DNA of 38,413 nt from Zestosphaera sp. GTDB taxonomy: Archaea > Thermoproteota > Thermoprotei_A > Sulfolobales > NBVN01. Numbering within the stretch: position 1 is the first letter of the stretch; the number at the start of each line of letters is the position of its first letter. Location: positions 1 through 38,413 of the forward strand of contig JAVYVJ010000004.1 in NCBI GenBank assembly GCA_038727705.1, read 5' to 3'. Positions 17,492 through 24,824 of the stretch are shown in pieces. Under the pieces are notes generated by a model. The model had not been told where the DNA came from, did not search any database, and worked only from the letters and a program-made list of their open reading frames with translations. A program made the position numbers and the translations under genes.

Positions 17492-18769
17492 ATGAAGAAG
17501 CCAGTCAAGATAGCCATCGCTACAATCCTTGTTATATCCCTAACAATCCTTGCAGGTCTCTCAGAAGCCAAGAAGCCCGAGTCACAGATCCCAAGGCTTG
17601 AGGCACTAAACATCACGGTTTACCCCCAGTGGCTAAAGCTTAGACAAACCCAGGCAAACATGTCAAGCTTCAGCTTCACCTTCGAGAGCACAGCTACTGA
17701 ACCAATGAGCCTCCAAAACGTCACAGTCCTCCTCTCTTCTCCGCAGGGCATCAAAGTGGAAAACATCTCCCTTATTCTGGGAATTAATGGCACCCGACTG
17801 GTGCTCCCAGCTGTTTTCTCAGAGAGAAATCACACCATCATCCTGATGGCTAGCGGGATAAACCTAACGGTTCCAGCCAGAAAACAAATCGAAATAAAGA
17901 TAGCATACATCCCCGAAGTCGATGCATCAGTACTCACAAGCAAAACAGCCAACATGACATGTACACTCCTACTCGACGGCTACAAGCTAACAAACACCAT
18001 TAACCTGTGGACAAACGCGTCTCTAAAGACGGTGGCCAAAGGCCAGGGAACACAAATAAACATCTATACAAATGTCACGCTAACCGGAAACAATTCTCTC
18101 ATACTCAGAGCTACAACAGAAAACCCCCTAGCCCTCTGCATAACAGGAGCAGACATACTTGTAGCCACTAATCCTGCAAGCAAGGACTTTTCCCTGACAC
18201 AAGACGGCAACTGCCTCAAAATAACTGGCGCAGGCAGGCTACCACAGACAATCAATGTCCAAGCCCAACTAAAAGTCCAGAAACAAGACTCACCGATAGC
18301 TACGATAAGCATGCAACTAAAGGTGGGAAACAGAACAATAACAGTGAAACAAACAACAACAGAGGCCGGCAAGATATTATCTATACGTAAACCCTACATT
18401 ATACCATACATCCTCACACTAACCACGCCAGAACCAATCAACGGGACCCTCACACTCATAATAGGAGAAACAACGAGACAAACAAGGCTCACAATGGGAA
18501 AAGCCACCCTAATACTCCCAGAAGCCTTCTGGCCAATACTGACCCCAATACCAATACAAGCAACAGAAATAACGCTTGACGGCTCCCAGACAACCTTCTA
18601 CGCTGTCCAGGACCAGCCAGAAACAATAATCCCCGGAATAGCAACCTTAGCACTGGTTGCCATAATTGCTCTTGCCACGGGATTTATCTTGTATAGAGAA
18701 AGGAAAAGAAACAAGAAGAAAAATCCTCCACCAATCACTGAATTTATAGAAGAGATAGAGATAAGCTAG
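17492..18769 (+). CDS. Secreted surface glycoprotein-like protein, membrane anchored
   Basis: A 425-residue exported protein: signal peptide at about residues 1-26 (basic MKKPVK, then a hydrophobic core), a long beta-rich, Thr/Asn-rich ectodomain with many N-glycosylation sequons (NMS, NGT, NTT-like), and a C-terminal helix at about 380-400 with a basic tail (RERKRNKKK). This is the layout of archaeal cell-surface proteins. No catalytic motif is seen and no family can be named. The TATA-like TAAGTTTTAATAA near 17450-17462 precedes the ATG by about 30 bases. Confidence 0.7.
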   Translation: MKKPVKIAIATILVISLTILAGLSEAKKPESQIPRLEALNITVYPQWLKLRQTQANMSSFSFTFESTATEPMSLQNVTVLLSSPQGIKVENISLILGINGTRLVLPAVFSERNHTIILMASGINLTVPARKQIEIKIAYIPEVDASVLTSKTANMTCTLLLDGYKLTNTINLWTNASLKTVAKGQGTQINIYTNVTLTGNNSLILRATTENPLALCITGADILVATNPASKDFSLTQDGNCLKITGAGRLPQTINVQAQLKVQKQDSPIATISMQLKVGNRTITVKQTTTEAGKILSIRKPYIIPYILTLTTPEPINGTLTLIIGETTRQTRLTMGKATLILPEAFWPILTPIPIQATEITLDGSQTTFYAVQDQPETIIPGIATLALVAIIALATGFILYRERKRNKKKNPPPITEFIEEIEIS

Positions 18770-18786
18770 ACATATGGGTAGGAATA

Positions 18787-18883
18787 ATAACAATGTTATC
18801 ATTAATAAAAACAAAGTTATTACATGAAATCTCTTTTTAAAATATAAGAATAACAAACTTATTATCAATAATAACATTGTTAT
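18787..18883. repeat. Cluster of AT-rich palindromes
   Basis: Two perfect odd-length palindromes, ATAACA-A-TGTTAT (18787-18799) and ATAACA-T-TGTTAT (18871-18883), differ only in the central base and lie 84 bases apart. Two weaker relatives lie between them (about 18806-18822 and 18850-18866). The cluster fills the gap before the coiled-coil gene at 18987. A multi-site operator is the most natural reading. Confidence 0.55.
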
Positions 18884-18986
18884 AACAAAAAATCTACAGT
18901 TCAAAAGCCGCAAAACTTGGCACATAGGACACACATGCTTACATCAACTTTAAAAGGATAGTTCACCCACAAAAATTAGGAGTGAG

Positions 18987-19829
18987 ATGCTGTCAAAAGA
19001 AGAAAAACTCAGATTTCTCAACACACTGCGAGAAGACGAAGAATTTAGACTAGCGGTAGCTGGGCTCCTCGGCTTAAACACTATACTCGAAGAGCTGAAA
19101 AAGCTCCGGCAAGACTTCCAAGCCCACTTAGAACTAGAAGAAAAAAGATGGGAAGAAAACAGAAAACGATGGGAGGAGAACAATAAAAGATGGGAAGAGA
19201 ACGACAAGAAATGGGAGCAAGTTTTCAAAAAACTCGAAGAACACAGCAAGATACTAGAGCAACACAGCGAAATCCTAGAGCAACATAGCAAAATACTTGA
19301 AGAGCAAAGAAAGCTCTTAGAAGAGCATAGGAAAGTCCTGGAGGAACACACAAAGATTCTACAGCAACACAGCAAAATGCTGGAGGAGCACTCTCGGCAA
19401 ATCCAAGAGCAAGGTAAATCACTAGCAGAGCTCAAAGTTGTTATAGGCTCCATGGGGAGAAGGTGGGGTTCAGACCTAGAACGCACAGTGCTAGAGATCT
19501 ATAGGCAAGCACTCGAGACAAAGGGAATCAAGCCTGAAAACGTAGCCAAATTTACCTATGAAGACGTCGAGGGCAAATATTACCGGAGAGGCGCAAAAAT
19601 AGAGGTAGACATCTATATGCACAACGACACAACCATACTCATAGAGGTCAAATCGAGGGCGGAGCTAGAAGACGTCGAATGGTTCCTCGACAAGGCAGGA
19701 ATAGTGGAGAAGATCATCGGCAGAAAAGCAGACAAGCTCATCATCGTCGCTGTAAACATAGACAAGGACGCATATGAGAGGGCCCAAGCCCTAGGCATAG
19801 ACGTAGTCGCTGGTGCAGTAATCGAGTAG
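18987..19829 (+). CDS. Coiled-coil protein with PD-(D/E)XK nuclease-like tail (DUF3782-like)
   Basis: A 280-residue protein in three parts. Residues 1-32 form a small helical module (DEEFRLAVAGLLG) shared with two other proteins in this window. Residues about 50-150 form a heptad-repeat coiled coil built from RWEENxK and then EEHSKIL-type units. Residues about 155-280 form a PD-(D/E)XK-like domain (GSMGRRWGSDLER, then IEVDIYMHNDTTILIEVKSR with Asp and ExK) ending ...AYERAQALGIDVVAGAVIE. Members of this archaeal family are uncharacterised. It is related over the tail to the protein at 35916-36566. A nuclease role is inferred from motifs only. Confidence 0.75.
   Translation: MLSKEEKLRFLNTLREDEEFRLAVAGLLGLNTILEELKKLRQDFQAHLELEEKRWEENRKRWEENNKRWEENDKKWEQVFKKLEEHSKILEQHSEILEQHSKILEEQRKLLEEHRKVLEEHTKILQQHSKMLEEHSRQIQEQGKSLAELKVVIGSMGRRWGSDLERTVLEIYRQALETKGIKPENVAKFTYEDVEGKYYRRGAKIEVDIYMHNDTTILIEVKSRAELEDVEWFLDKAGIVEKIIGRKADKLIIVAVNIDKDAYERAQALGIDVVAGAVIE
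19147..19400 (+). repeat. 21-base in-frame repeats encoding coiled-coil heptads
   Basis: Within the coiled-coil gene, about three RWEENxK units (about 19147-19209) are followed by roughly eight E-(E/Q)-H-S-K-I-L-like units (about 19237-19400). Each is seven codons long. The DNA copies are diverged in third positions, so the repeat is old or held by protein selection rather than freshly expanded. Confidence 0.6.
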
Positions 19830-19923
19830 GTCCCGGGAAGGTTTTCCCACAGCCTATAGAAGTGTTTAAAAGTAATTGTCTTGCTGTGCAACAAATATAT
19901 AGAACCTTTATGAGTGAGTTTAT

Positions 19924-20808
19924 GTGCCTAGACCACGATTGCTCGAGCTCCACCTGACGGTTCTCGTGGACGATTATTCCGGCATGACAAGGCTACTTGC
20001 AGAGCACGGCCTAAGCATCCATGTCAAAGCAGTCTACGACAATGGGGAAACATATAGGCTCCTCTTTGACACTGGCCAGACAGGAGAAGTATTGCTCAGG
20101 AATGCACAGGGGCTAAAAATACTGCTCGAAGACATCGATGCAGTTGTCCTCTCTCATAGGCACTACGACCACGCCGGCGGCTTGCCCCAAATACTAGACA
20201 AGATCAAAGCCAAGCCTCTAGTCGCACACCCAGACGTCGTAAAGCCCAGCTACTCCTCGCGAGAAGGCTTCATGCGCTTCAACCTGGCCCTCACTAGCAC
20301 CCAGTGGGAAAAAATAATCACCAGCCTAGAGCCAGTCCTAACCAGGAAGCCCCTCGAGCTAGCTCCAGACATATGGTTCCTAGGAGAAATACCCAGGACC
20401 AGCGACAACTCCTACGCAACCAGGGGGTTCTATACACAGGAAGCCGGGGAAGTAGTCCCAGACAAGCTACTGGACGACACGGGCATAGCCATAAAGCTCC
20501 AAGACACGGCAATAGTAATAGCTGGATGCAGCCACTCAGGAATAGCGAACATAGCCCGACAAGCAAAACAACTAACAGGAGCACAGCAAATAGCCATAAT
20601 AGGCGGACTGCACACGGGCCAAGCCACAGACCAAGAACTAGAGACAATAACAAGGGAACTCGCCTCGCTCAATACCACCGAAGTCCACGCAGGCCACTGC
20701 ACAGGGCTCAGAGGAGAAATAGCCCTCCACAACCAATGGAAACAATCGCTGCACAGGATCCACAGCGGCTACACAGCCATCTTTAAGCTACAAGAGAGAG
20801 AAAAATAA
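19924..20808 (+). CDS. Metallo-beta-lactamase-fold hydrolase (dihydropterin synthase-like family)
   Basis: A 294-residue MBL-fold metalloenzyme of the group annotated as 7,8-dihydropterin-6-methyl-4-(beta-D-ribofuranosyl)-aminobenzene-5'-phosphate synthase-like. The metal motif is His78-x-His80-x-Asp82-His83 (SHRHYDHAGG), then GCSHSGIANIA near 200, GGLHTG near 224 and the C-terminal HAGHCTG. The last motif is also expected in the MBL protein at 21498 but there lies beyond a stop. The GTG start is used because the fold begins immediately. The substrate is not predictable from sequence alone. Confidence 0.8.
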   Translation: MPRPRLLELHLTVLVDDYSGMTRLLAEHGLSIHVKAVYDNGETYRLLFDTGQTGEVLLRNAQGLKILLEDIDAVVLSHRHYDHAGGLPQILDKIKAKPLVAHPDVVKPSYSSREGFMRFNLALTSTQWEKIITSLEPVLTRKPLELAPDIWFLGEIPRTSDNSYATRGFYTQEAGEVVPDKLLDDTGIAIKLQDTAIVIAGCSHSGIANIARQAKQLTGAQQIAIIGGLHTGQATDQELETITRELASLNTTEVHAGHCTGLRGEIALHNQWKQSLHRIHSGYTAIFKLQEREK

Positions 20809-20970
20809 AACCAGACCCCTTTACATACCAAAAATGCCCTTCGAGACAACTTCTGAAGATGCACGGTATTAACTTAAATCTCCAGAGCAAATCCCCCAGA
20901 AGCTTTATTTTGATATGTTTCCACGTCTCAGAGAAAAGGTAGCCCATTCGCCTTGCTAAGTTTAAAATAC

Positions 20971-20988
20971 TACTTTTTGTTAAAAGTA
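20971..20988 (+). promoter_or_regulatory. Inverted repeat operator candidate for the HicB/HicA pair
   Basis: A perfect inverted repeat, TACTTTT-TGTT-AAAAGTA, ends one base before the TTG start of hicB and follows a TATA-like GTTTAAAATAC (20960-20970). HicB-type antitoxins commonly repress their own operon, so this is the likely binding site. Confidence 0.65.
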
Positions 20989-20989
20989 A

Positions 20990-21238
20990 TTGAGAAGTTT
21001 GAGGTTCAGCGTAGTTATTGAAAAAGACGAGGATGGTTACTATGTCGCCTACGTCCCAGAGCTACCCGGCTGTCACACGCAGGCTAAAACCCTAGACGAG
21101 CTCCTGGAAAGGGTCAAGGAAGCCATCGAACTTTATCTTGAAGTTGAGGGGTCATCTGTGGAAATGGGAAGAGAACTCGTCAGCATACAGTTCATTGAGG
21201 TCGGTGTTAGTGAGCTTAAGACCCGTTCCAGCCGATAA
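20990..21238 (+). CDS. hicB: HicB-family antitoxin
   Basis: An 82-residue protein with the degraded RNase-H-like fold of HicB antitoxins (FSVVIEKDEDGYYVAYVPELPG, CHTQAKTLDELLERVKEAIELYLE). It binds and inactivates the HicA mRNA interferase made from the next gene. The TTG start at 20990 is imposed by the preceding inverted repeat and by the domain start. No separate DNA-binding tail of any size is visible, so autoregulation would rely on this domain or the complex. It overlaps hicA by about 30 bases. Confidence 0.85.
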   Translation: MRSLRFSVVIEKDEDGYYVAYVPELPGCHTQAKTLDELLERVKEAIELYLEVEGSSVEMGRELVSIQFIEVGVSELKTRSSR

Positions 21239-21431
21239 GGTCATAAAGGTTCTTATGAAAGTAGGCTTTAAACCAGTAAGGCAAAAAGGGGGCCACATTA
21301 TTCTTAAACATGAGGACGGAAGAGTAACCGTAATACTTGTCCATAAAGGCGAGGAGATCGGTAGAGGCTTACTCACTCGGATTATTAAAGAAGCAGGTCT
21401 AACAAGGGAAGAGTTGCTCAAATTATTTTAG
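21210..21431 (+). CDS. hicA: HicA-family mRNA interferase toxin
   Basis: A 73-residue toxin with a double-stranded-RNA-binding-like fold. It contains the conserved KVLMKVGFKPVRQKGGHIILKH stretch in which the GGHxxxxH-type histidine (HIIL) is catalytic, and ends GLLTRIIKEAGLTREELL. HicA cleaves mRNA when HicB is absent. The GTG at 21210 is preferred because the fold starts at PADKVIKVL; a GTG at 21204 is possible, and the longer frame from 21138 would extend back into hicB. The module sits between two MBL-fold genes. Confidence 0.85.
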   Translation: MSLRPVPADKVIKVLMKVGFKPVRQKGGHIILKHEDGRVTVILVHKGEEIGRGLLTRIIKEAGLTREELLKLF

Positions 21432-21497
21432 GAAACCTAAACCTATAAAAATATACATGCCAACATCTCTTGAGACATCGTCCAAAACTATTTATAC

Positions 21498-22361
21498 ATG
21501 ACAAAGTTACTTTACTATGTGTATAAATGGATTTTTCCCATTGCAATTCTTATTGTATGCATAGGTGTCTTTGGAGCCCTACTCTACATGCTGGGAAGAG
21601 CCTCCAATGTTCCCGAAAAACATGCTGGCAACGAGTCTCGGGAGTATGCCGGGTATGTGCGCCTAGTTGTCCTCGTAGATAACAATCCCTACAAGGAAGG
21701 CCTAGAGACGGCGTGGGGCCTCGCAGTCTATCTCGAGACCGGTCAGACCAAGCTGCTCTTCGACACGGGGCCGGACCCCGGCGTACTCGAGAGAAACGCC
21801 GAGAAGCTAGGAATAGACCTAAGCAAGATAGACTTCATAGTTATCAGCCACCCGCACGGGGACCATACAGGGGGCCTGAAGCTCCTTTCTTCTATTAAGC
21901 CCGGGCTCCGAGTATATATACCGCCAGACCGAAGCCTCAAAAACTATGTCCAAAGCCTCGGCCTAGAGCCCATACAGGTAAACAGCACTGTCGAGGTGGC
22001 GAAGGGGGTATTCGTCGTCGAGCCCCTTTATGGACCACCCGTCGAGGAGGCGCTCGCCGTCAAGACCAGCAAGGGACTAGCCATACTGGTCGGCTGCAGC
22101 CACCCCGGGGTTGTGAACCTCGTTAACCAGGCAGTTAGAGACCTAGGCATGAAGCCATACCTCGTGCTCGGGGGATTCCACATGTTCGGGGCACCTCTCC
22201 AGGATATTAAAGAAGTCGCTTCACGACTAGTGGAAATTGGGGCCGAGTAGATCTACCCTATACACTGTAGCGGCGACACAATCAGGAACTACCTCGCAAA
22301 CAGCTACAAGGACAAATACGGCGACGGGGGAGCAGGGCTAGAAATCGATATACAAGGATAG
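21498..22361 (+). pseudogene. Membrane-anchored MBL-fold protein interrupted by TAG
   Basis: An MBL-fold protein with an N-terminal membrane helix (about residues 10-32) and the metal motif His118-x-His120-x-Asp122-His123 (SHPHGDHTGG), then GCSHPGVVNLV and GGFHMFG. The frame stops at TAG 22248-22250 after ...LVEIGAE, yet continues in the same frame through IYPIHCSGDTIRNYL to a second TAG at 22359-22361. HCSGD is the expected C-terminal active-site segment, matching HAGHCTG in the protein at 19924. Without read-through the product loses this segment. It could be a recent nonsense mutation, a sequence error, or a truncated but stable protein. Confidence 0.7.
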
Positions 22362-22426
22362 CTCGACATAAAACCAGCTTCAAAGGTATGAATCCTTGGA
22401 TTTAACAGGATTAAATAGTTAGTTTC

Positions 22427-22449
22427 GTTATATATTGGGAAGATATAAC
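22427..22449 (+). promoter_or_regulatory. Inverted repeat before the putative toxin/DUF2283 pair
   Basis: The perfect arms GTTATAT and ATATAAC are separated by nine bases. The left arm overlaps TATA-like sequence, and an AGGAGAG ribosome-binding site (22451-22457) follows. The site is well placed to let the downstream pair repress itself. Confidence 0.5.
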
Positions 22450-22460
22450 CAGGAGAGAAT

Positions 22461-22760
22461 ATGCATGATCTAAGAGTTTCTAGGAGATTTGTAAGCCATG
22501 TTATAAAAAGACACAAGGATTGGATAGAAATGTTAGGGCTAGAGACAGGGGAGGAAATTACTAATTTTATAAGGCAAGTCCTTAAGAACCCTGACAAAAT
22601 TTATAAAGATAAAATCAGAGACGACGTCACATATCTTCTTAAAAGGCTAGATTCATACTTTCTTTGCGTAGTTGTTGTTGGAAAAATTGCTGTAACAGCA
22701 TACCTTATAAGCCAAGAAAAATATGATAAATATAGGAAAAATAGATGGGTGGAGAGGTGA
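22461..22760 (+). CDS. Small putative nuclease toxin (barnase/EndoU/RelE-like fold, uncertain)
   Basis: A 99-residue basic protein. Its pattern, a helical start, ITNFIRQVLKNPDKIYKD, then beta strands SYFLCVVVVGKIAVTAYLIS, resembles the small phage-type barnase-EndoU-ColicinE5-RelE nuclease group (nPd.i / viTaY.i). The resemblance is by eye and is not proven. It lies eight bases before a DUF2283 gene, and DUF2283 proteins often sit next to small nuclease-like toxins, so a toxin-antitoxin pair is inferred. A clear AGGAGAG precedes the ATG. Confidence 0.5.
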   Translation: MHDLRVSRRFVSHVIKRHKDWIEMLGLETGEEITNFIRQVLKNPDKIYKDKIRDDVTYLLKRLDSYFLCVVVVGKIAVTAYLISQEKYDKYRKNRWVER

Positions 22761-22767
22761 ATAGAAA

Positions 22768-23049
22768 ATGGGAATAGCTTCTCTCTTAGAGCTTGATTTG
22801 AAAAAAATACTAGACCTCATTGAGAGGAAGTACAACATTAAATTGCCAAAGAAGGTTATAGAGGTCTACCTAGACGACACCCATGACCTGCTATTTGTAA
22901 GGTTCAAAGAGCCCCAAGGAATAGAGGCCGGCGAACCCCTCCCAACAAGGACCATAGCAACGATATTTATCGAAGAGAAAACAGGCGAAATAACCGCCCT
23001 CGAAATAGTAGGATTAAGCGACCTACTAGAAGAGCTAGCAATGGCATAG
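22768..23049 (+). CDS. DUF2283-family protein, putative antitoxin
   Basis: A 93-residue protein whose C-terminal two-thirds match the DUF2283 pattern (VYLDDTHDLLFVRF, then IFIEEKTGEITALEIVG). The first 30 residues form an extra helical part (LLELDLKKILDLIERKYNIKLP). DUF2283 proteins are small and found in pairs with toxin-like genes; here the partner would be the gene at 22461. The antitoxin role is inferred from size, spacing and family habit. Confidence 0.65.
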   Translation: MGIASLLELDLKKILDLIERKYNIKLPKKVIEVYLDDTHDLLFVRFKEPQGIEAGEPLPTRTIATIFIEEKTGEITALEIVGLSDLLEELAMA

Positions 23050-23239
23050 CTTTTTTCTCCTCAGAGTCAGCACACGAGGTTTTCAAGATACTACAAAATA
23101 CTAACCTAAAACCTTACTTTTTGGGTGCCTACCCTGCCATATTTCCTTTTTCCCCGGAGCTCACATTTAACCCAGGTATATTCCCTCAAAAACCATCGGT
23201 CTCATGTTATGGGACATCCAAAATGAAATGAAAAAATTT
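23050..23239. other. Intergenic spacer, no gene seen
   Basis: About 190 bases between the DUF2283 gene and the ATPase palindromes. I see no convincing ORF or RNA, and only the TTTATA next to the palindromes at its right end. Confidence 0.5.
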
Positions 23240-23268
23240 ATAGTCTAGACTATAATAGTTTTAACTAT
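23240..23268 (+). promoter_or_regulatory. Two tandem 14-base palindromes before the DUF234 ATPase
   Basis: ATAGTCTAGACTAT (23240-23253) and ATAGTTTTAACTAT (23255-23268) are related palindromes one base apart. The first extends to the perfect 16-mer TATAGTCTAGACTATA (23239-23254); the second has two unpaired central bases. The second ends three bases before the ATG at 23272, and TTTATA at the left is the likely TATA box. A dimer bound to each copy would block transcription. Confidence 0.72.
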
Positions 23269-23271
23269 ATT

Positions 23272-24615
23272 ATGAAACATCTAATTGACAGGAGGGAAGA
23301 GCTTAAGGCCCTTGATGAGTGGTATAACAAGGGAAGAGTAGCCCTTATATTTGGAAGGAGGCGAGTCGGAAAAACCAGGCTCGTCCTAGAGTTCATAAAG
23401 AATAAGAGAGCTGTCTATCTCCTAGCCGCGGATTCGACCCTCGAATACAACCTTGCAAAGTTTTCCGAGGAATTGTCAGAGAGATTCAGCGTTCCAGGCT
23501 TGAGGTTCAGAGACTTCGAGGAGCTTTTCCGCTTCATCGAGGGCAGAAGCGACGTAGACATAGTAGTCATAGACGAGTTCGGGTACCTAGTAAAGGCGGG
23601 GGCTCTTCCACAGTTCCAACGCATCGTGGACATCATCCTTGACACAAAGAAACTAGTATTGACTGGCTCAACAATCTCAGCTATTGAGTCTAAACTCCTG
23701 GGATACAGGAGCCCACTCTATGGACGCCTAGACCTCGTAAAAAAGATCCAGCCACTCCGCTTCCACCACTTGTTCGAATGGTTCCCCGGCGCAACCTTTG
23801 ACGGGGCAATAGCTGTCTACGGGGCCACGGGCGGGGTTCCACGCTACCTTGAATTCTTCTCGAAGTGTACAGGAGACGAAGTCGAAAAAGTAATGCTTAA
23901 CCCCGACATATTGCCCTTCCGCGACGCGAAGCTCATAATAGAGGAGGAACTGCCCGAGCCGCACCGCTATTTCCAGATACTCGAGGCCATTGCAGGCGGC
24001 AGGACAAGGCTAAGCGAGATCTCACACGTTACAGGCATAGAGCCACACAAGCTACCATACTACCTAGGCGTCCTCAGGGACCTCGGCTACGTCTACTACG
24101 AAAAGCCCCTGCTCGAGGGCAAACGCGGCACATACAGGGTCAAGGAGCCTTATTTCGCCTTCTGGCTCAGGTTCATATACCCGTTCTACGAGGAGATAGA
24201 GTCGGGACTAAAGACACACGCCGAAACATATTTCCGGAAAAACTTCAACACGTACCTAGGCCAAGTCTTCGAACAAGTCGCAGGAGAACTAGTCCTCCAA
24301 AAAATCAAACACACGAGGGCAGGCCGGTGGTGGAAGGGAGACACAGAGATAGACCTCATAGCAATAGACGAGGAAACAGCCAAAGCCTACTTCATAGAAT
24401 TCAAATACAGCTCCGACGTAGACCCAGAAACCGAGCTAGACAAGCTCAAAAAGAAGACAACACTATTCGGCTGGAAAAAAGACACAAGGAAAGAAGAATA
24501 CATACTCGTCGCAAAATCATTCAAGGGACAGTCAAGCCAAGCCACAACAATAGACCAACAAAAACTCCACCAAATAGCACTAGAAACCCTAAACAACGAG
24601 AGAGAAAAATATTAA
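23272..24615 (+). CDS. Archaeal ATPase_2 with DUF234 (PD-(D/E)XK-like) C-terminal domain
   Basis: A 447-residue ATPase. Walker A is FGRRRVGKTRL (about 28-38), Walker B is IVVIDEFG (about 97-104), LTGST is at about 126-130 and SPLYGR at about 145-150. A winged helix follows around 240-280 (TRLSEISHVTGIEPHKLPYY). The C-terminal DUF234 domain carries a nuclease-like pair, GDTEIDLIAIDEE and YFIEFKYS (Asp and ExK). These ATPases are abundant in archaea and their function is not established; DNA binding through the winged helix is plausible. Two palindromes lie directly before the ATG. Confidence 0.88.
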   Translation: MKHLIDRREELKALDEWYNKGRVALIFGRRRVGKTRLVLEFIKNKRAVYLLAADSTLEYNLAKFSEELSERFSVPGLRFRDFEELFRFIEGRSDVDIVVIDEFGYLVKAGALPQFQRIVDIILDTKKLVLTGSTISAIESKLLGYRSPLYGRLDLVKKIQPLRFHHLFEWFPGATFDGAIAVYGATGGVPRYLEFFSKCTGDEVEKVMLNPDILPFRDAKLIIEEELPEPHRYFQILEAIAGGRTRLSEISHVTGIEPHKLPYYLGVLRDLGYVYYEKPLLEGKRGTYRVKEPYFAFWLRFIYPFYEEIESGLKTHAETYFRKNFNTYLGQVFEQVAGELVLQKIKHTRAGRWWKGDTEIDLIAIDEETAKAYFIEFKYSSDVDPETELDKLKKKTTLFGWKKDTRKEEYILVAKSFKGQSSQATTIDQQKLHQIALETLNNEREKY

Positions 24616-24769
24616 CAAGCACCCGCTCGGCCTTATAAAGAGCACTTTAGGTTGGTCTCTAAAGAAACAATTAGCACACGCTATTAAATAGTAGAAGATA
24701 TACAAAAGATGATGTTGTTTTACTTCTCGGGAAAAAATGTGGCAAGCTCCCAAGGAATAGATCTGGAAC

Positions 24770-24823
24770 TGACCACCTTAAATATATATCAGAGTGATGA
24801 TTATAGAAAATAGAGAGTGGTCA
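24770..24823 (+). promoter_or_regulatory. Inverted repeat flanking the promoter of the coiled-coil gene
   Basis: TGACCAC (24770-24776) and its exact complement GTGGTCA (24817-24823) bracket a strong TATA-like TTAAATATATATC (24778-24790), and the right arm ends one base before the ATG at 24825. The arms are 40 bases apart, so they may be two half-sites rather than one palindrome. Confidence 0.45.
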
Positions 24824-24824
24824 A

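Noticed and set aside
20304-20786. Plus-strand frame of 160 codons inside the MBL gene
   Set aside because: Arg/Gln/His-rich shadow of a gene with clear metal motifs in the other frame.
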